Part shown: piece by piece, positions 1 to 9,230 of the stretch
Numbering within the stretch: position 1 is the first letter of the stretch
Layout of the letters: every line of letters starts with the position of its first letter
Assembly: GCA_944321565.1 (NCBI GenBank)
Contig: CALULT010000024.1
Location: forward strand, 1-43,626
Source of the DNA: an uncultured Paraprevotella sp.
GTDB taxonomy: Bacteria > Bacteroidota > Bacteroidia > Bacteroidales > Bacteroidaceae
Direction: 5' to 3'
DNA: 43,626 nucleotides
The notes under the pieces: model-generated
The model's database searches: none
Told to the model about the DNA's origin: nothing
What the model saw: the letters and a program-made list of their open reading frames with translations, nothing else
Position numbers and translations under genes: made by a program

Positions 1-84
1 TCCGCGATACGCGGAAATACTCAAAGCCTTTTTTATGCAATTATTTCATATCCATTCCTAAATCCGAAACTTGAGTATGGTATA

Positions 85-1152
85 ATGGTAGGAAATAGGA
101 ACAAATTCGGATTGAGGTACTTCTTGTGGGCAACGGGGCTTTGGGTAATATTTGTATTCTCCAATGTCATCTTTACCTCGCAAGGATGGAATCGGATATA
201 TAATTTCTATCCGAATTTTATCCTTATGGAATGCCTCATCCTCTTATTCGCGCTGGCATCAAAGCGAATAAGGGAAGATTTCTTGCTCTCTTTATTCTTG
301 CTTGTCATGCCCCACGTAATATACACCATATTTATCGGGGCAGGCTTGGAAGAAGAAAGAGAAGACCTTTTCAACGCCACTTGCATGGTGGCCGTTGCGG
401 CAACCGTTTATTTTTGGAATCTTTTTTCCCTGCATGGAAAACGCACTTACAGAGTCCTCATTTCAACAGGCGGAACGATCTTCCTCATCTTTATCCTCAA
501 CGGTTGGGAATCCTATTTTGGGGAAGACTTTTGGCCGGAGAGGTCGCATTTGATTTCCTATTTATGTTTACTAGTACTCGGAGGGCTGTTCGGATACCTG
601 TTTTGCCTTTGCCGTAACCTGCGGCAACAAATCATCGCCGGAGTCTTAATCCTGTCCGTTTCCACCTGGTGTGCCATCCACCTGCCCCGTGCAGTGGAGA
701 CCTTCCTTGTTTATGGAAGTCCCACAGGAGTGACGCAACGGGTAATCAATATGGAACTCTCCGATTCGGAAGGACATAAGAAATCCTTATCCGACTTCCC
801 CAACCGCTATAAAGTCTGCCTGGTTTGGAATGTGGAAATAAACAACAATTCAAAATTCTATGTCCAAGATTTCGAAAAGTTGGCCTTACGGAATCGGCAC
901 AATCCTTCACTTTCATTTATACTCTTGGGGATTGTGCCCCATGAGTACGGTGCTGGAAACAATCCTTTCGCCGTGTATGAGACGGAACATTTCACCCTTC
1001 CCTTACTGAAGGTTGACAACCCGGTCGGATTTTGGGAACAGACAAAAGCCTACCCCGAATTCGAACTGGTTTGCGTGTTTAAGAACGACACGTTGATTTT
1101 CCAAAACGATATCAAAGCAACTGCCAATTACATTAAAACGTTGAACAAATGA
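85..1152 (+). CDS. Multi-pass membrane protein with degenerate thioredoxin-like C-terminal domain
   Basis: The first ~205 residues form about seven hydrophobic segments (roughly residues 10-32, 43-60, 65-87, 97-115, 123-140, 156-178 and 185-203). They are followed by a ~145-residue soluble domain. That domain has the outline of a thioredoxin/AhpC fold: a strand at YKVCLVWNVEI, a helix, then LSFILLGIVP. The position where a CxxC would sit lacks it, so redox activity is unlikely. The reading frame is open back to base 1 without a stop, so the true start may lie outside the window; the ATG used is only the first in-frame one. The 3' end overlaps the next gene by four bases (ATGA), which indicates an operon and a possible role linked to that sensor-regulator. 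No specific family is recognised. Confidence 0.6.
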   Translation: MVGNRNKFGLRYFLWATGLWVIFVFSNVIFTSQGWNRIYNFYPNFILMECLILLFALASKRIREDFLLSLFLLVMPHVIYTIFIGAGLEEEREDLFNATCMVAVAATVYFWNLFSLHGKRTYRVLISTGGTIFLIFILNGWESYFGEDFWPERSHLISYLCLLVLGGLFGYLFCLCRNLRQQIIAGVLILSVSTWCAIHLPRAVETFLVYGSPTGVTQRVINMELSDSEGHKKSLSDFPNRYKVCLVWNVEINNNSKFYVQDFEKLALRNRHNPSLSFILLGIVPHEYGAGNNPFAVYETEHFTLPLLKVDNPVGFWEQTKAYPEFELVCVFKNDTLIFQNDIKATANYIKTLNK

Positions 1153-2603
1153 CGGGTTATAAACAAATAGGTACCAGCCTTTTGATTGCCGTTGCCATAA
1201 CGGGGTGCACAACAGACAAAGCATCGTGGGCTGCGGAAACTTATACCTACGCAGAAGAATGCATGGGGCGGGGAGACATCACACAAGCCCTCTTGTATTA
1301 TAATATCTCCTCAGGGTCGGCATTTGAGGCCGACAGCGTCCCCTACTGGTGGAAGGCCATGTACGGTGAAGGAAAAATTTATTTCATGGACCATAGGCCG
1401 CAAGATGCAAAAGAGAACTTTGAAAAAATATGGGATTTCGCCCAAAGGCAATCGCTTGACACCGCCCAATTCGTGGCGTTAACAGGACTGGCCGACATCG
1501 CCTACCTAGACGGGCAATACGCCCGGGCTTCATCACTCTTGCAAAAAGCAGACTCAATAGCCATGTCAAAAGGGTTACGAAATGATTTGACCACGGGATT
1601 GGAACAAAAAATCTTGTTGGCAGCTTCGGGCAGGATATTGCAAGAAGGCATTCTGCCAGACTCCTTGTCTTTTGCCTTGGGACGGCTGGCGGAAGGTTCC
1701 ACCGGCGCATGGCAAGCCGAAGCATTAAAATGGCTGGCCGTCCAAGAAGAAAAGGAGTCGGGAAACCGATACACATATGCAGCTTTGCGGCAACGGGACA
1801 GTTTGTGGAGGCAAAATCTGGTTTCTTATACCAACCGCATGAAGCGCGAGCAGACTTTGCGCGAAGAAGAACTTAATGCCACCAAAGATTTCCAACAGCG
1901 GTCTCTTTCGGCCATTCTGATTGCATTCGCCCTCTTGCTCGGCGGCGGCATTTATGCCGCTGTCAACCATCGCCGCCGACACGAACTGGACCGCATCCGA
2001 ATCATCCTCAACCAAAAGGAACAAACCATCCAAATCCTGGAACGGGAAAAAGAAGACACCACCTCCTTGCAATACCAAATCCAAGAAAAGACCCGGCAAC
2101 TGGAGGAAATGGCGCAACAGGAACGTAAGATAAAAGAACTGAAGGAACTACAGAACGGCAAAAGCCAACAACTGGAAGAACTGTCCCGACTGACGAAAGA
2201 GTTGGCAGAACTGCGCAAACAAATCGAGCAGAAACAAAAGGAATGGGCAGAAACCGAAGCGGACATCCGCCGCAACCACCTCTACGATATGACCATCGGC
2301 CACCACTTGCCCGCTCCCGACAACCCATACAAGCCCAAGAAGGAGGACTTTGAGGGCTTACTCGTCTCCACGGACAATCAGGAAGCATTCCTGAACGAGA
2401 TGGATAGATGCTTCAACCGATTCGCCACGGGACTGATGGACATCACGCCGGGATTGACGGAAGAAGACACTGTGTATTGCTGCCTCTTCCGCTTGGAAAT
2501 CCGCACCATGGACATCGCCACCCTCATGTCGCGCACCAATAGCAGCGTTTCCAAAAGGCGTGTCCGCATCGAGCTGAAGCTAAATGGAAAAGATAGCTGT
2601 TAG
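1149..2603 (+). CDS. Transmembrane TPR / coiled-coil sensor with C-terminal HTH (one-component regulator)
   Basis: The N terminus has a lipobox-like signal (AITGC, Cys20). Residues ~25-240 are helical repeats resembling TPRs. One membrane segment lies at about 252-272 (AILIAFALLLGGGIYAA), followed by basic residues. A long Glu/Gln/Lys-rich coiled coil spans ~275-378. The last ~50 residues (DITPGLTEEDTVYCCLFRL..IATLMSRTNSSVSKRR) match the helix-turn-helix ending common in Bacteroidales membrane-anchored regulators. This layout predicts periplasmic TPRs that sense a partner and a cytoplasmic DNA-binding end. It is the last gene before the array, with 174 bp between them, so it is a candidate regulator of the array; that link is inferred from position only. 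The start overlaps the upstream stop, supporting translational coupling. Confidence 0.72.
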   Translation: MTGYKQIGTSLLIAVAITGCTTDKASWAAETYTYAEECMGRGDITQALLYYNISSGSAFEADSVPYWWKAMYGEGKIYFMDHRPQDAKENFEKIWDFAQRQSLDTAQFVALTGLADIAYLDGQYARASSLLQKADSIAMSKGLRNDLTTGLEQKILLAASGRILQEGILPDSLSFALGRLAEGSTGAWQAEALKWLAVQEEKESGNRYTYAALRQRDSLWRQNLVSYTNRMKREQTLREEELNATKDFQQRSLSAILIAFALLLGGGIYAAVNHRRRHELDRIRIILNQKEQTIQILEREKEDTTSLQYQIQEKTRQLEEMAQQERKIKELKELQNGKSQQLEELSRLTKELAELRKQIEQKQKEWAETEADIRRNHLYDMTIGHHLPAPDNPYKPKKEDFEGLLVSTDNQEAFLNEMDRCFNRFATGLMDITPGLTEEDTVYCCLFRLEIRTMDIATLMSRTNSSVSKRRVRIELKLNGKDSC

Positions 2604-2626
2604 CATGGAATACGGCGAGAAAACAA

Positions 2627-2777
2627 CTATTTACAAACGTCAAGTCAACTATTTGCCACCCATCAAAAACTCAAGCCTCTAAAATTCAAATAATTCCATT
2701 TTTCATTTGTCAACTCAAAAATTTGGAAGGAAACATCAGAAAGCCGTAACTTTGCAGCGATTAAACAATTCAATAAG
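2627..2777 (+). repeat. Type I leader module, copy 1
   Basis: This 151-bp noncoding segment before lipoprotein S1 is nearly identical to 12127-12277 before S2, which has the same length. It also matches, over about 100 bp, the segment at 25066-25165 before A2. It holds the S1 promoter and the whole 5' leader up to the ATG. Confidence 0.85.
2722..2754 (+). promoter_or_regulatory. Bacteroidales promoter of the S1-A1 unit
   Basis: A -33 TTTG (2722-2725) and a -7 TAACTTTG (2747-2754) are separated by 21 bp. This fits the Bacteroides consensus TTTG-N19-21-TAnnTTTG. The start codon lies 23 bp downstream. Confidence 0.75.
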
Positions 2778-3233
2778 ATGAAAAAGAAATTTATTATTTT
2801 GCCCGTTGTGGCAATGTTGATGGTTTGCGGTTTTTCCGCATGTTCACAAGATGACGACCTCTTCGAGTATGACTTGGGGAACGATGAAGTGGCTACCTTG
2901 GCAAAGAGAAGCATGCCAAGGAATGGAGAGACGATTACTCCTCCGAAACCACAAGACCCATCGCGTGAATATGATGAATGTGGTGTAACGTTCAAGCATG
3001 TTTCTGGAACAGGAGGTAGCATCAGCGTAACGGTTCTATATTCTTTCAGTCGTGATAAGAATGGTAAACCTACAGAAGTTAAGTGTGAATATTATTATGA
3101 ACCCATACTAGGTTTTTCTATAGAGGGTATTTCGCTTAGCGAAAGCGTAATTCCAGGACATTATACTCTTGTATGCACTGCAACAGACGGTGGTAACGAA
3201 AGTTATATTGGTACAGCTGAGGTTTTAATATAA
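2778..3233 (+). CDS. Small variable lipoprotein S1
   Basis: A 151-residue predicted lipoprotein. A basic start and hydrophobic segment end at GFSAC, giving Cys22 as the likely lipidated residue. Residues ~22-52 (SQDDDLFEYDLGNDEVATLA and the following KRSMPRNGE) are almost identical in S2, S3 and S4, also at the DNA level. After that the sequence changes to a beta-rich domain of ~95 residues. This tail resembles the S3 tail (the shared pattern includes PGHY, and both end in a similar EVL motif) but not S2 or S4. The gene lies 38 bp before A1 and shares its promoter, so the two are probably co-expressed and may form an outer-membrane pair. Function unknown. Confidence 0.8.
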   Translation: MKKKFIILPVVAMLMVCGFSACSQDDDLFEYDLGNDEVATLAKRSMPRNGETITPPKPQDPSREYDECGVTFKHVSGTGGSISVTVLYSFSRDKNGKPTEVKCEYYYEPILGFSIEGISLSESVIPGHYTLVCTATDGGNESYIGTAEVLI

Positions 3234-3271
3234 AAGCAAAAACTATAGATTAGGAACAAAATCTATCTACT

Positions 3272-5884
3272 ATGCATATCGTCCGCCTCATCATCACCAT
3301 CATCCTGTTGTTCCCCACATTCTGTTACGGGCAATCCACTTCCTCGCAAGAAGACAACAAGGAAGCGACGTTGGACAGCCTGCTCTCCTGCATGACCCGC
3401 GTGATACATGCCACGCGCAACATGTTTCAAGAGAAAGTCTATCTGCACTTCGACAACACGGGGTATTACATGGGCGAGAAGATATGGTTCAAGGCTTACG
3501 TGGTGAGGGCGGACGACCGAAGGCCCACGCCCCTGAGCCGTGTGCTCCACGTGGAGCTGGTCAACCCGGGAGGCGAGGTGGTGCAACGGCGCAAATTGAA
3601 AATCGACGGGAAGGGGCAGGCGCGAGGCGACCTGTCCCTTGACTCGCTCTATGGGACGGGATTCTACGAGGTGAGGGCTTTCACTCGCTACATGACCAAC
3701 TGGGGAGGCGAGGCCTGCTTCTCGCGCGTGTTCCCCGTGTTCCAAAGGCCGAAGGCCGAAGGGCGTTACGAGCCGCGCATAGACGAACGGAACTACCGCC
3801 ACCGACTGCCCGACACACGCGAGGAGGACACCCTGCACACGGAAAGGCTCAACGTGGCCTTCTATCCCGAGGGCGGCAACCTGGTGGAGGGGCTGCCCGG
3901 GCGCGTGGCTTTCCTGGCAAGCGACAGGGAGGGGATGCACGTGGCGGCCCGGGGAGAGGTGGTGGACAGCGAAGGACGGAAGGTATGCGCCGTCTCCTCG
4001 GACAGCCTCGGAAGAGGCCTGTTCAAGATTCCGCAGGCACACAAGGGACTGAAGCTCCGCCTGCCCGATGGAAGGGGACGGATGAGGGAGTTCGACCTCC
4101 CTGTTCCAACGACGGAAGGCTGTGCCCTGGAAGCCGGGTTGCTGGACGCCGACTCGGTGACTTTTTCCGTCCGCGCCACGGAAAGGTACAGGGGGCGGCT
4201 GCTGGCCTACGCGGTCATGAACTACGGACGGGTGTGGACGTGCGACACCTTCACCGTGGGCACAGAGTTCCGCAAGGCCTTCCCGAGGGCTAGCATACCC
4301 GAGGGAGTGAGCCAGTTCACCGTATTCGACGGGAGCGGGCGCATCCTCTGCGAGAGGCTCTTCTTCCTGCGCCCCGAACCGGAGGCCGGGGACACAATCG
4401 CCTTGTCCACCCTGGACCCGCGCCCCGTGCCCTGCGGGAAGGTACGGATTGACGTGCGCACCCGGCCCGGTGCATGCTTCTCGTTTTCCGCCATGGACCG
4501 CGCAACGCTCTGCAACGGCAAGACGGGGCAAGTGAAAACCTGGATGCTCCTATCATCGGAGGTGAGGGGGTATATCCGAAACCCGGAGTATTACTTCGAG
4601 GCGGACGACGCGGAGCACCGCCGGGAGGCCGACCTGCTGATGATGACGCAGGGATGGAGGCGTTACGACTGGGAGGAACTGTCGGGACGCCGCGCTAGAC
4701 CGGAAATGCAGCCCGTGGAGGACACCCTCCAGGTCTTCGGGAAGCTCCGGGCCACGTCCAAGTCGCTGCCCGTGGACGGCATCCCGATAAGGGCTTACCT
4801 CTATAACAAGGGCAGCCATCTCGACGGGAAAACCGTGACCGACAGCACCGGCGGCTACGCCTTCGCGGTGCCGGACATCGCCGGGGAATGGAACCTGCAG
4901 CTCAAGGCGGGCGTGGAGAAGCGCAAGAACCGCTACGTCATCGGCGTGGACCGCCGTTTCAGCCCGCCGTCCCGCAACCTTTCACCCTACGAGTGCCGGC
5001 AGATTGCGGAACCCCGCGCAAACCTCCGCTTCGCCGAGCCTGAGGAGGAATGGGAAGAGGACACCACCGCCCTGCTCCCGCTCTCGAAGCGCCTGCACAA
5101 GCTCCCCACGGTGAACGTGAAGGCCAAACGGCGGTTCACGGACGGCGCACGTGCCGCATGGCAGTCCGAACGCTCGGGACAGCATTGGGCAGACCTATTC
5201 TATGATTGTGACGAAGAAACGGACAGGATACTGGACGGAGGGGAGGAAACTCCTGAATTTCTTGACTGGCTGGAGGAAAAGAACCCGTTTGTGAAAAGTA
5301 TATCCGGAGCGTATATTTTTGACCCCGAAATGAAGACAACGAACATAGATAATAAAATAAGATTATTATTGAAACATATACAGTATAAAGGGCGGGAGGT
5401 CGTTTGGATTTTAAATAACGAATATTTTTGGTGTCATCTTGATGAGGATTTAGATTCAATCGGCAGGACATCTATTAAATTTACCATAGAACCTTTTCCG
5501 ATTTTCCTGGACGAAGTGAAATCCGTATATATTACGGAAAATCCATCGGCATATATTTCCTTCCGCCCCTATACTCCTTTTATAGAAGAAGTGGTCACCA
5601 TCTTTGTTTATACCCATTGGGGAGTCCCGCAACGGAACATGGAGAAGGGGGTGCGCCGCACCTATTTCCAAGGCTACAACGTGCCTTCGACTTTTGAGAT
5701 GGAGGACTACAGCCTCATCCCGCCCATGGAGGACTTCCGGCGAACCCTTTACTGGAACCCGGACGTGACCGCAGACGAGGAAGGCAAGGCCGTCATCGAA
5801 TTCTACAACAACTCCTCTTGCCGGGAAATCTATGTCTCTGCCGAAGGTATCACGACGGACGGGAGATGCATCTTCAACGAATAG
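3272..5884 (+). CDS. MG2/plug-like macroglobulin-family envelope protein A1
   Basis: An exported protein of 870 residues with a signal peptide ending near FCYGQ (residue ~21). In order it has: an MG2 macroglobulin domain at ~52-155 (motif NTGYYMGEKIWFKAYV); further beta-sandwich regions to ~420; a conserved helix-rich block at 423-470 (YYFEADDAEHRR..GWRRYDW); a carboxypeptidase-regulatory-like sandwich at ~485-560 (DSTGGYAF); the linker LPTVNVKAK at ~612; a TonB-plug-like region at ~625-770 (FLDEVKSVYI); and a C-terminal macroglobulin-type domain from ~795 (FRRTLYWNP). No beta-barrel follows, so it is not a TonB receptor, and no CxEQ thioester is present. This combination is a known Bacteroidota family of unclear function. 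It is nearly identical to A2 except for residues 675-704, which are replaced outright and are AT-rich. Confidence 0.85.
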   Translation: MHIVRLIITIILLFPTFCYGQSTSSQEDNKEATLDSLLSCMTRVIHATRNMFQEKVYLHFDNTGYYMGEKIWFKAYVVRADDRRPTPLSRVLHVELVNPGGEVVQRRKLKIDGKGQARGDLSLDSLYGTGFYEVRAFTRYMTNWGGEACFSRVFPVFQRPKAEGRYEPRIDERNYRHRLPDTREEDTLHTERLNVAFYPEGGNLVEGLPGRVAFLASDREGMHVAARGEVVDSEGRKVCAVSSDSLGRGLFKIPQAHKGLKLRLPDGRGRMREFDLPVPTTEGCALEAGLLDADSVTFSVRATERYRGRLLAYAVMNYGRVWTCDTFTVGTEFRKAFPRASIPEGVSQFTVFDGSGRILCERLFFLRPEPEAGDTIALSTLDPRPVPCGKVRIDVRTRPGACFSFSAMDRATLCNGKTGQVKTWMLLSSEVRGYIRNPEYYFEADDAEHRREADLLMMTQGWRRYDWEELSGRRARPEMQPVEDTLQVFGKLRATSKSLPVDGIPIRAYLYNKGSHLDGKTVTDSTGGYAFAVPDIAGEWNLQLKAGVEKRKNRYVIGVDRRFSPPSRNLSPYECRQIAEPRANLRFAEPEEEWEEDTTALLPLSKRLHKLPTVNVKAKRRFTDGARAAWQSERSGQHWADLFYDCDEETDRILDGGEETPEFLDWLEEKNPFVKSISGAYIFDPEMKTTNIDNKIRLLLKHIQYKGREVVWILNNEYFWCHLDEDLDSIGRTSIKFTIEPFPIFLDEVKSVYITENPSAYISFRPYTPFIEEVVTIFVYTHWGVPQRNMEKGVRRTYFQGYNVPSTFEMEDYSLIPPMEDFRRTLYWNPDVTADEEGKAVIEFYNNSSCREIYVSAEGITTDGRCIFNE

Positions 5885-6094
5885 AAAAACATAATATATG
5901 CGTACAAAAAAACATTCTGCCTTGATGAAGACAATCCGCAAAGCAACGGACGGTGACTCACCACTCCACATCGTGTCCCCTTGCAGGGCTCTTGAATCCA
6001 AAGAGCTACCGACCCGACTGCAACGGAAACCAGACCCATTACGACAAGAAAAATCGGACATCCTGCCAGTTTGTACCCTTTTTTTAATTTTTTC

Positions 6095-6125
6095 TTGCTG
6101 ATTCGCTTAGATTTTCGTAATTTTG
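6095..6125 (+). promoter_or_regulatory. Promoter of B1
   Basis: A -33 TTG (6095-6097) and a -7 TAATTTTG (6118-6125) are spaced by 20 bp. This is the only one of the three B-class promoters that keeps the TA of the TAnnTTTG box. The 5885-6094 part of the gap has no supported gene; it differs from the leaders of B2 and B3 until about 6080. Confidence 0.7.
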
Positions 6126-6147
6126 TAATGGACTAAAAGAAAAAGTC

Positions 6148-9000
6148 ATGAAGTTTACCCGTCAGTTTCTGCTTTTAACCGTCCTCAGCTGTGCGCAACC
6201 CATGGCCGCACAACAAGACCGGGATGCCCTTCTCCCCTTGCTGGAGAAGGCGGCATCCGTGCAGCAATTCAGCCGGACATACCCGCAGGAGAAGGCCTAC
6301 CTGCACTTCGACAACACGGGTTATTTCATCGGGGAGACAATTTGGTTCAAGGCATACGTGACACGGACGGACACCGACCGCCCGACAGACCAGAGTGGGG
6401 TGCTCTACGTGGAACTGCTCAGCCCGGCGGGCGACGTGGTGGAACGACGGAAGCTGGAGCTTAAGGACGGCCAAGGGCGCGGAGACATACGCCTCGACAA
6501 AATCCTCACTTCGGGATTCTACGAGGTGAGGGCTTACACACGGTATATGGCGAACTGGGGGACGGGCGCGTGTTTCTCGCGCGTGTTCCCCATTTTTGAC
6601 GAGCCACGGAAAGCGGGGGACTACTCAAGGGCTACCATCGACCGCTCCACACGGAAGCACCGGGTGCCCAGCGTGAGGGGAGACGCGGAAGCGGAACCGG
6701 CAAACAAGAAGCACACGGAAGAGCCTGCGGACGGGGAAAGCCCGGCAAGGCCGCGCGGGGCTTACGCCATGGAAAGCCGGGGTGTCACCCTGACGCTTTA
6801 CCCCGAAGGGGGAAACCACGTGCTGGGGCTGGAAGGGAAGGTGGCCTTCAGGTTGACGGACGAAGAAGGGAAACCCGTGACGGGCACGGCACGGCTCGAA
6901 AGCGAGGAAGGCACGGTGGAGAAGCCGGAAATCACGGTTGACAGCCTGGGACGCGGCATCTTCGTTTACACACCGTTGGACACGCCCGCAGAACTCGTAC
7001 TCTCCCGCACCAACGGCCGGACGCTCCGTTTCAACCTGCCCGTGGCGGAACGGGAAGGATGCGCCCTAAGCGTGAACACTCTGGCGGAAGACAAAATCCA
7101 CGTGGAAGCGGCCGTCTCACCCGGGCTACAAGGCCGGATGTGGGGCGTGACCCTGCAAAACGGCGGCACCGTGGTGGCCACCCATTCGTTCCGCACGGAG
7201 ACAACGCCCCAAACCTTCTTCTTCAACCGCGGCGACATGCCAGCGGGGGTGAGCCAAATCACCATCTTCGACGGCGACGGGCGGATTTGGGCAGAACGGC
7301 AGGTGTTCATACCTCCACGTCCCGCGAAAGAAGACAGCATCCGCCTGCGGGTGGAGACGGGGCAGTTGCGTCCCTGCGGCAAAGTGAAGCTGACGGCAGA
7401 AGCCACGCCGGGCTGCACCTTCTCCTTCTCCGCAAGGGACATCGCGTCCTCCACCGGGGGATGCAACGGCAATATACGTACCTGGATGCTGCTCTGTTCC
7501 GAACTGCGCGGCTATGTGCACCGCCCTGAATACTATTTCGAGGCTGACGACGCAGAGCACCGCGAGGCGGCCGACCTGCTCATGCTGACGCAGGGATGGC
7601 GGCGATATGACTGGCAAGTGATGGCGGGGGAAGAACCTTTCAAACCGGAATATCCAGCGGAAGACGGGCTTTACCTCGACGGACGGGTGTTCCCCGCCAA
7701 GCGGCGGCAACGGACGGACGGGCTGCATCTCACGGCCTATCTTTATAACCGCGCCGGGGAATCACTCAAAGGGGAGACACGCACCGACAGCGCGGGACAC
7801 TACGCCTTCTCGCTGCCCGACTGCACGGGACGATGGTCGCTCTTCCTCAAGGCCGAGGGCAGGAAGGAAAAGGAGGACTTCCGCATCGGCATCAGCCGCA
7901 ACTTCGCCCCAATGCCGCGCACTTACGATTGGGCTGAAACACGACCGGAAGCGGAAAGCCTGCACAGGCGGCTACGCTTCGGAGGATTCGAGGACACCGA
8001 CACACTCGCCCCACCGCAGGAGAAACGGCACATCCTGATGCCCACGGTGCACATCGATGAACGGTGGGCGTACGAAAATCCCCGCGTGGCCTGGGAAACC
8101 GAAGCCGTGGGGCGGCAGAAATCCTACCTCTACTACGACTGCGACGCAGCCGTGGATCTGATTTCCGACAAAGGGGAGGAAATCCCCACCTTCGAAGACT
8201 GGCTGAAGGAACGGAACGAATTCTTCACGGGAGATACATACATTGTGCGCGATGAAACCACGGAGGAGGATTGGAAAGAAAGCCTGAAACTGATGTTCCA
8301 CATTGGAGGTGAAAGCGGGATACCTGAAAAACTTCTCATTGACGGTCTGAATAAAGGGAAACAAATCCTCAGCAAAGAATACAACATCTACAAGGACGGA
8401 TTGAAATACGACGGCCGTCCCATCGTGTGGGTCATTGACAATGCCTACAATTCTATCTCGGGAATAAACTATAACCACCAATTCAAACAAGAAAAGCCAT
8501 ATAAGGATCCGTTTAAAGAGCCAGACGAAGCAAAAAAAAATGAAATATGGGATTTCACTGTACCGAAAATGGAAGTGACTTTTGTCAACTCCACCACATA
8601 TAACACCGTGGAGATGCCGCTCTTCCTGGACGAAGTGAAGTCGGTCTATGTGGCCGATGACCAATCGACCTGGCGGAAGTTCATCCAATTCAAAAATGAA
8701 AACATGCAGCCGCCCGTGACGGTGTTCGTCTATACGCACCACTCTTTCTTTGGCAACGTCAAAGGGTTACGCCGCACCTATTTCCAAGGCTACAACGTGC
8801 CTTCGACTTTCGAGATGAACGACTACAGCCTCCTGCCACCCATGGGGGACTTCCGACGCACATTGTATTGGAACCCGGACGTGACCACGGACAAGGACGG
8901 AAAGGCCGTCATTGAGTTCTACAACAACTCGACCTGCCGCGAGATACAAGTCTCCGCCGAAGGCATCACGCCGGACGGAAGGTGCATCTTCAATGAATAA
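6148..9000 (+). CDS. MG2/plug-like macroglobulin-family envelope protein B1
   Basis: A class B member of 950 residues. The signal peptide probably ends at PMAAQ (~21). The MG2 domain starts at ~47 (NTGYFIGETIWFKAYV). A polar, Glu/Ala/Pro-rich insertion at ~175-210, absent from classes A and C, separates MG2 from the next sandwich domain, which opens with LTLYPEGGNHV. The EADDAEH/GWRRYDW block lies at ~460-490, the regulatory-like sandwich at 508-571 and the plug-like region at ~660-850. The common tail, ending DGRCIFNE, occupies ~875-950. Compared with B2 and B3, the changes cluster in residues ~700-815, inside the plug-like region. Class B genes have their own promoters and no small lipoprotein gene in front, unlike A1, A3 and the C class. 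Confidence 0.85.
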   Translation: MKFTRQFLLLTVLSCAQPMAAQQDRDALLPLLEKAASVQQFSRTYPQEKAYLHFDNTGYFIGETIWFKAYVTRTDTDRPTDQSGVLYVELLSPAGDVVERRKLELKDGQGRGDIRLDKILTSGFYEVRAYTRYMANWGTGACFSRVFPIFDEPRKAGDYSRATIDRSTRKHRVPSVRGDAEAEPANKKHTEEPADGESPARPRGAYAMESRGVTLTLYPEGGNHVLGLEGKVAFRLTDEEGKPVTGTARLESEEGTVEKPEITVDSLGRGIFVYTPLDTPAELVLSRTNGRTLRFNLPVAEREGCALSVNTLAEDKIHVEAAVSPGLQGRMWGVTLQNGGTVVATHSFRTETTPQTFFFNRGDMPAGVSQITIFDGDGRIWAERQVFIPPRPAKEDSIRLRVETGQLRPCGKVKLTAEATPGCTFSFSARDIASSTGGCNGNIRTWMLLCSELRGYVHRPEYYFEADDAEHREAADLLMLTQGWRRYDWQVMAGEEPFKPEYPAEDGLYLDGRVFPAKRRQRTDGLHLTAYLYNRAGESLKGETRTDSAGHYAFSLPDCTGRWSLFLKAEGRKEKEDFRIGISRNFAPMPRTYDWAETRPEAESLHRRLRFGGFEDTDTLAPPQEKRHILMPTVHIDERWAYENPRVAWETEAVGRQKSYLYYDCDAAVDLISDKGEEIPTFEDWLKERNEFFTGDTYIVRDETTEEDWKESLKLMFHIGGESGIPEKLLIDGLNKGKQILSKEYNIYKDGLKYDGRPIVWVIDNAYNSISGINYNHQFKQEKPYKDPFKEPDEAKKNEIWDFTVPKMEVTFVNSTTYNTVEMPLFLDEVKSVYVADDQSTWRKFIQFKNENMQPPVTVFVYTHHSFFGNVKGLRRTYFQGYNVPSTFEMNDYSLLPPMGDFRRTLYWNPDVTTDKDGKAVIEFYNNSTCREIQVSAEGITPDGRCIFNE

Positions 9001-9070
9001 AAGACATGATGAATATGTACAAGACAGACAGCCCTGCTTTGCATGGGGATGAACCGAGAAACAGTGAGCG

Positions 9071-9097
9071 GGGGCACACCTCCATGCGTTGTGCCCC
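9071..9097 (+). terminator. Hairpin in type II leader, possible terminator of B1
   Basis: A perfect 8-bp stem GGGGCACA/TGTGCCCC with an 11-base loop is followed only by TTT. In the second copy one stem base differs but still pairs (G-U), which suggests the RNA structure is kept. The weak T tract leaves open an attenuator or mRNA-end role. Confidence 0.5.
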
Positions 9098-9177
9098 TTT
9101 AGGCTTGCGGCTTTTGGGCATCACAGGTTTAACTGTGACAGGTGCTCATCAAATTACACCATAATTTTAATTTTTTC

Positions 9178-9208
9178 TTGCTAATTCGCTTATATTTTCG
9201 CAATTTTG
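9178..9208 (+). promoter_or_regulatory. Promoter of B2 (variant -7)
   Basis: A -33 TTG (9178-9180) and CAATTTTG (9201-9208) are spaced by 20 bp. The first base of the -7 box is C instead of T, compared with TAATTTTG before B1. Confidence 0.6.
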
Positions 9209-9230
9209 TAATGGACTAAAAGAAAAAGTC

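Larger units (their letters stand above)
9004..9230 (+). repeat. Type II leader module, copy 1
   Basis: This 227-bp noncoding segment between B1 and B2 is highly similar to 18689-18913 between A3 and B3. It contains a hairpin, then an AT-rich promoter. No open frame is conserved between the copies. Confidence 0.8.
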
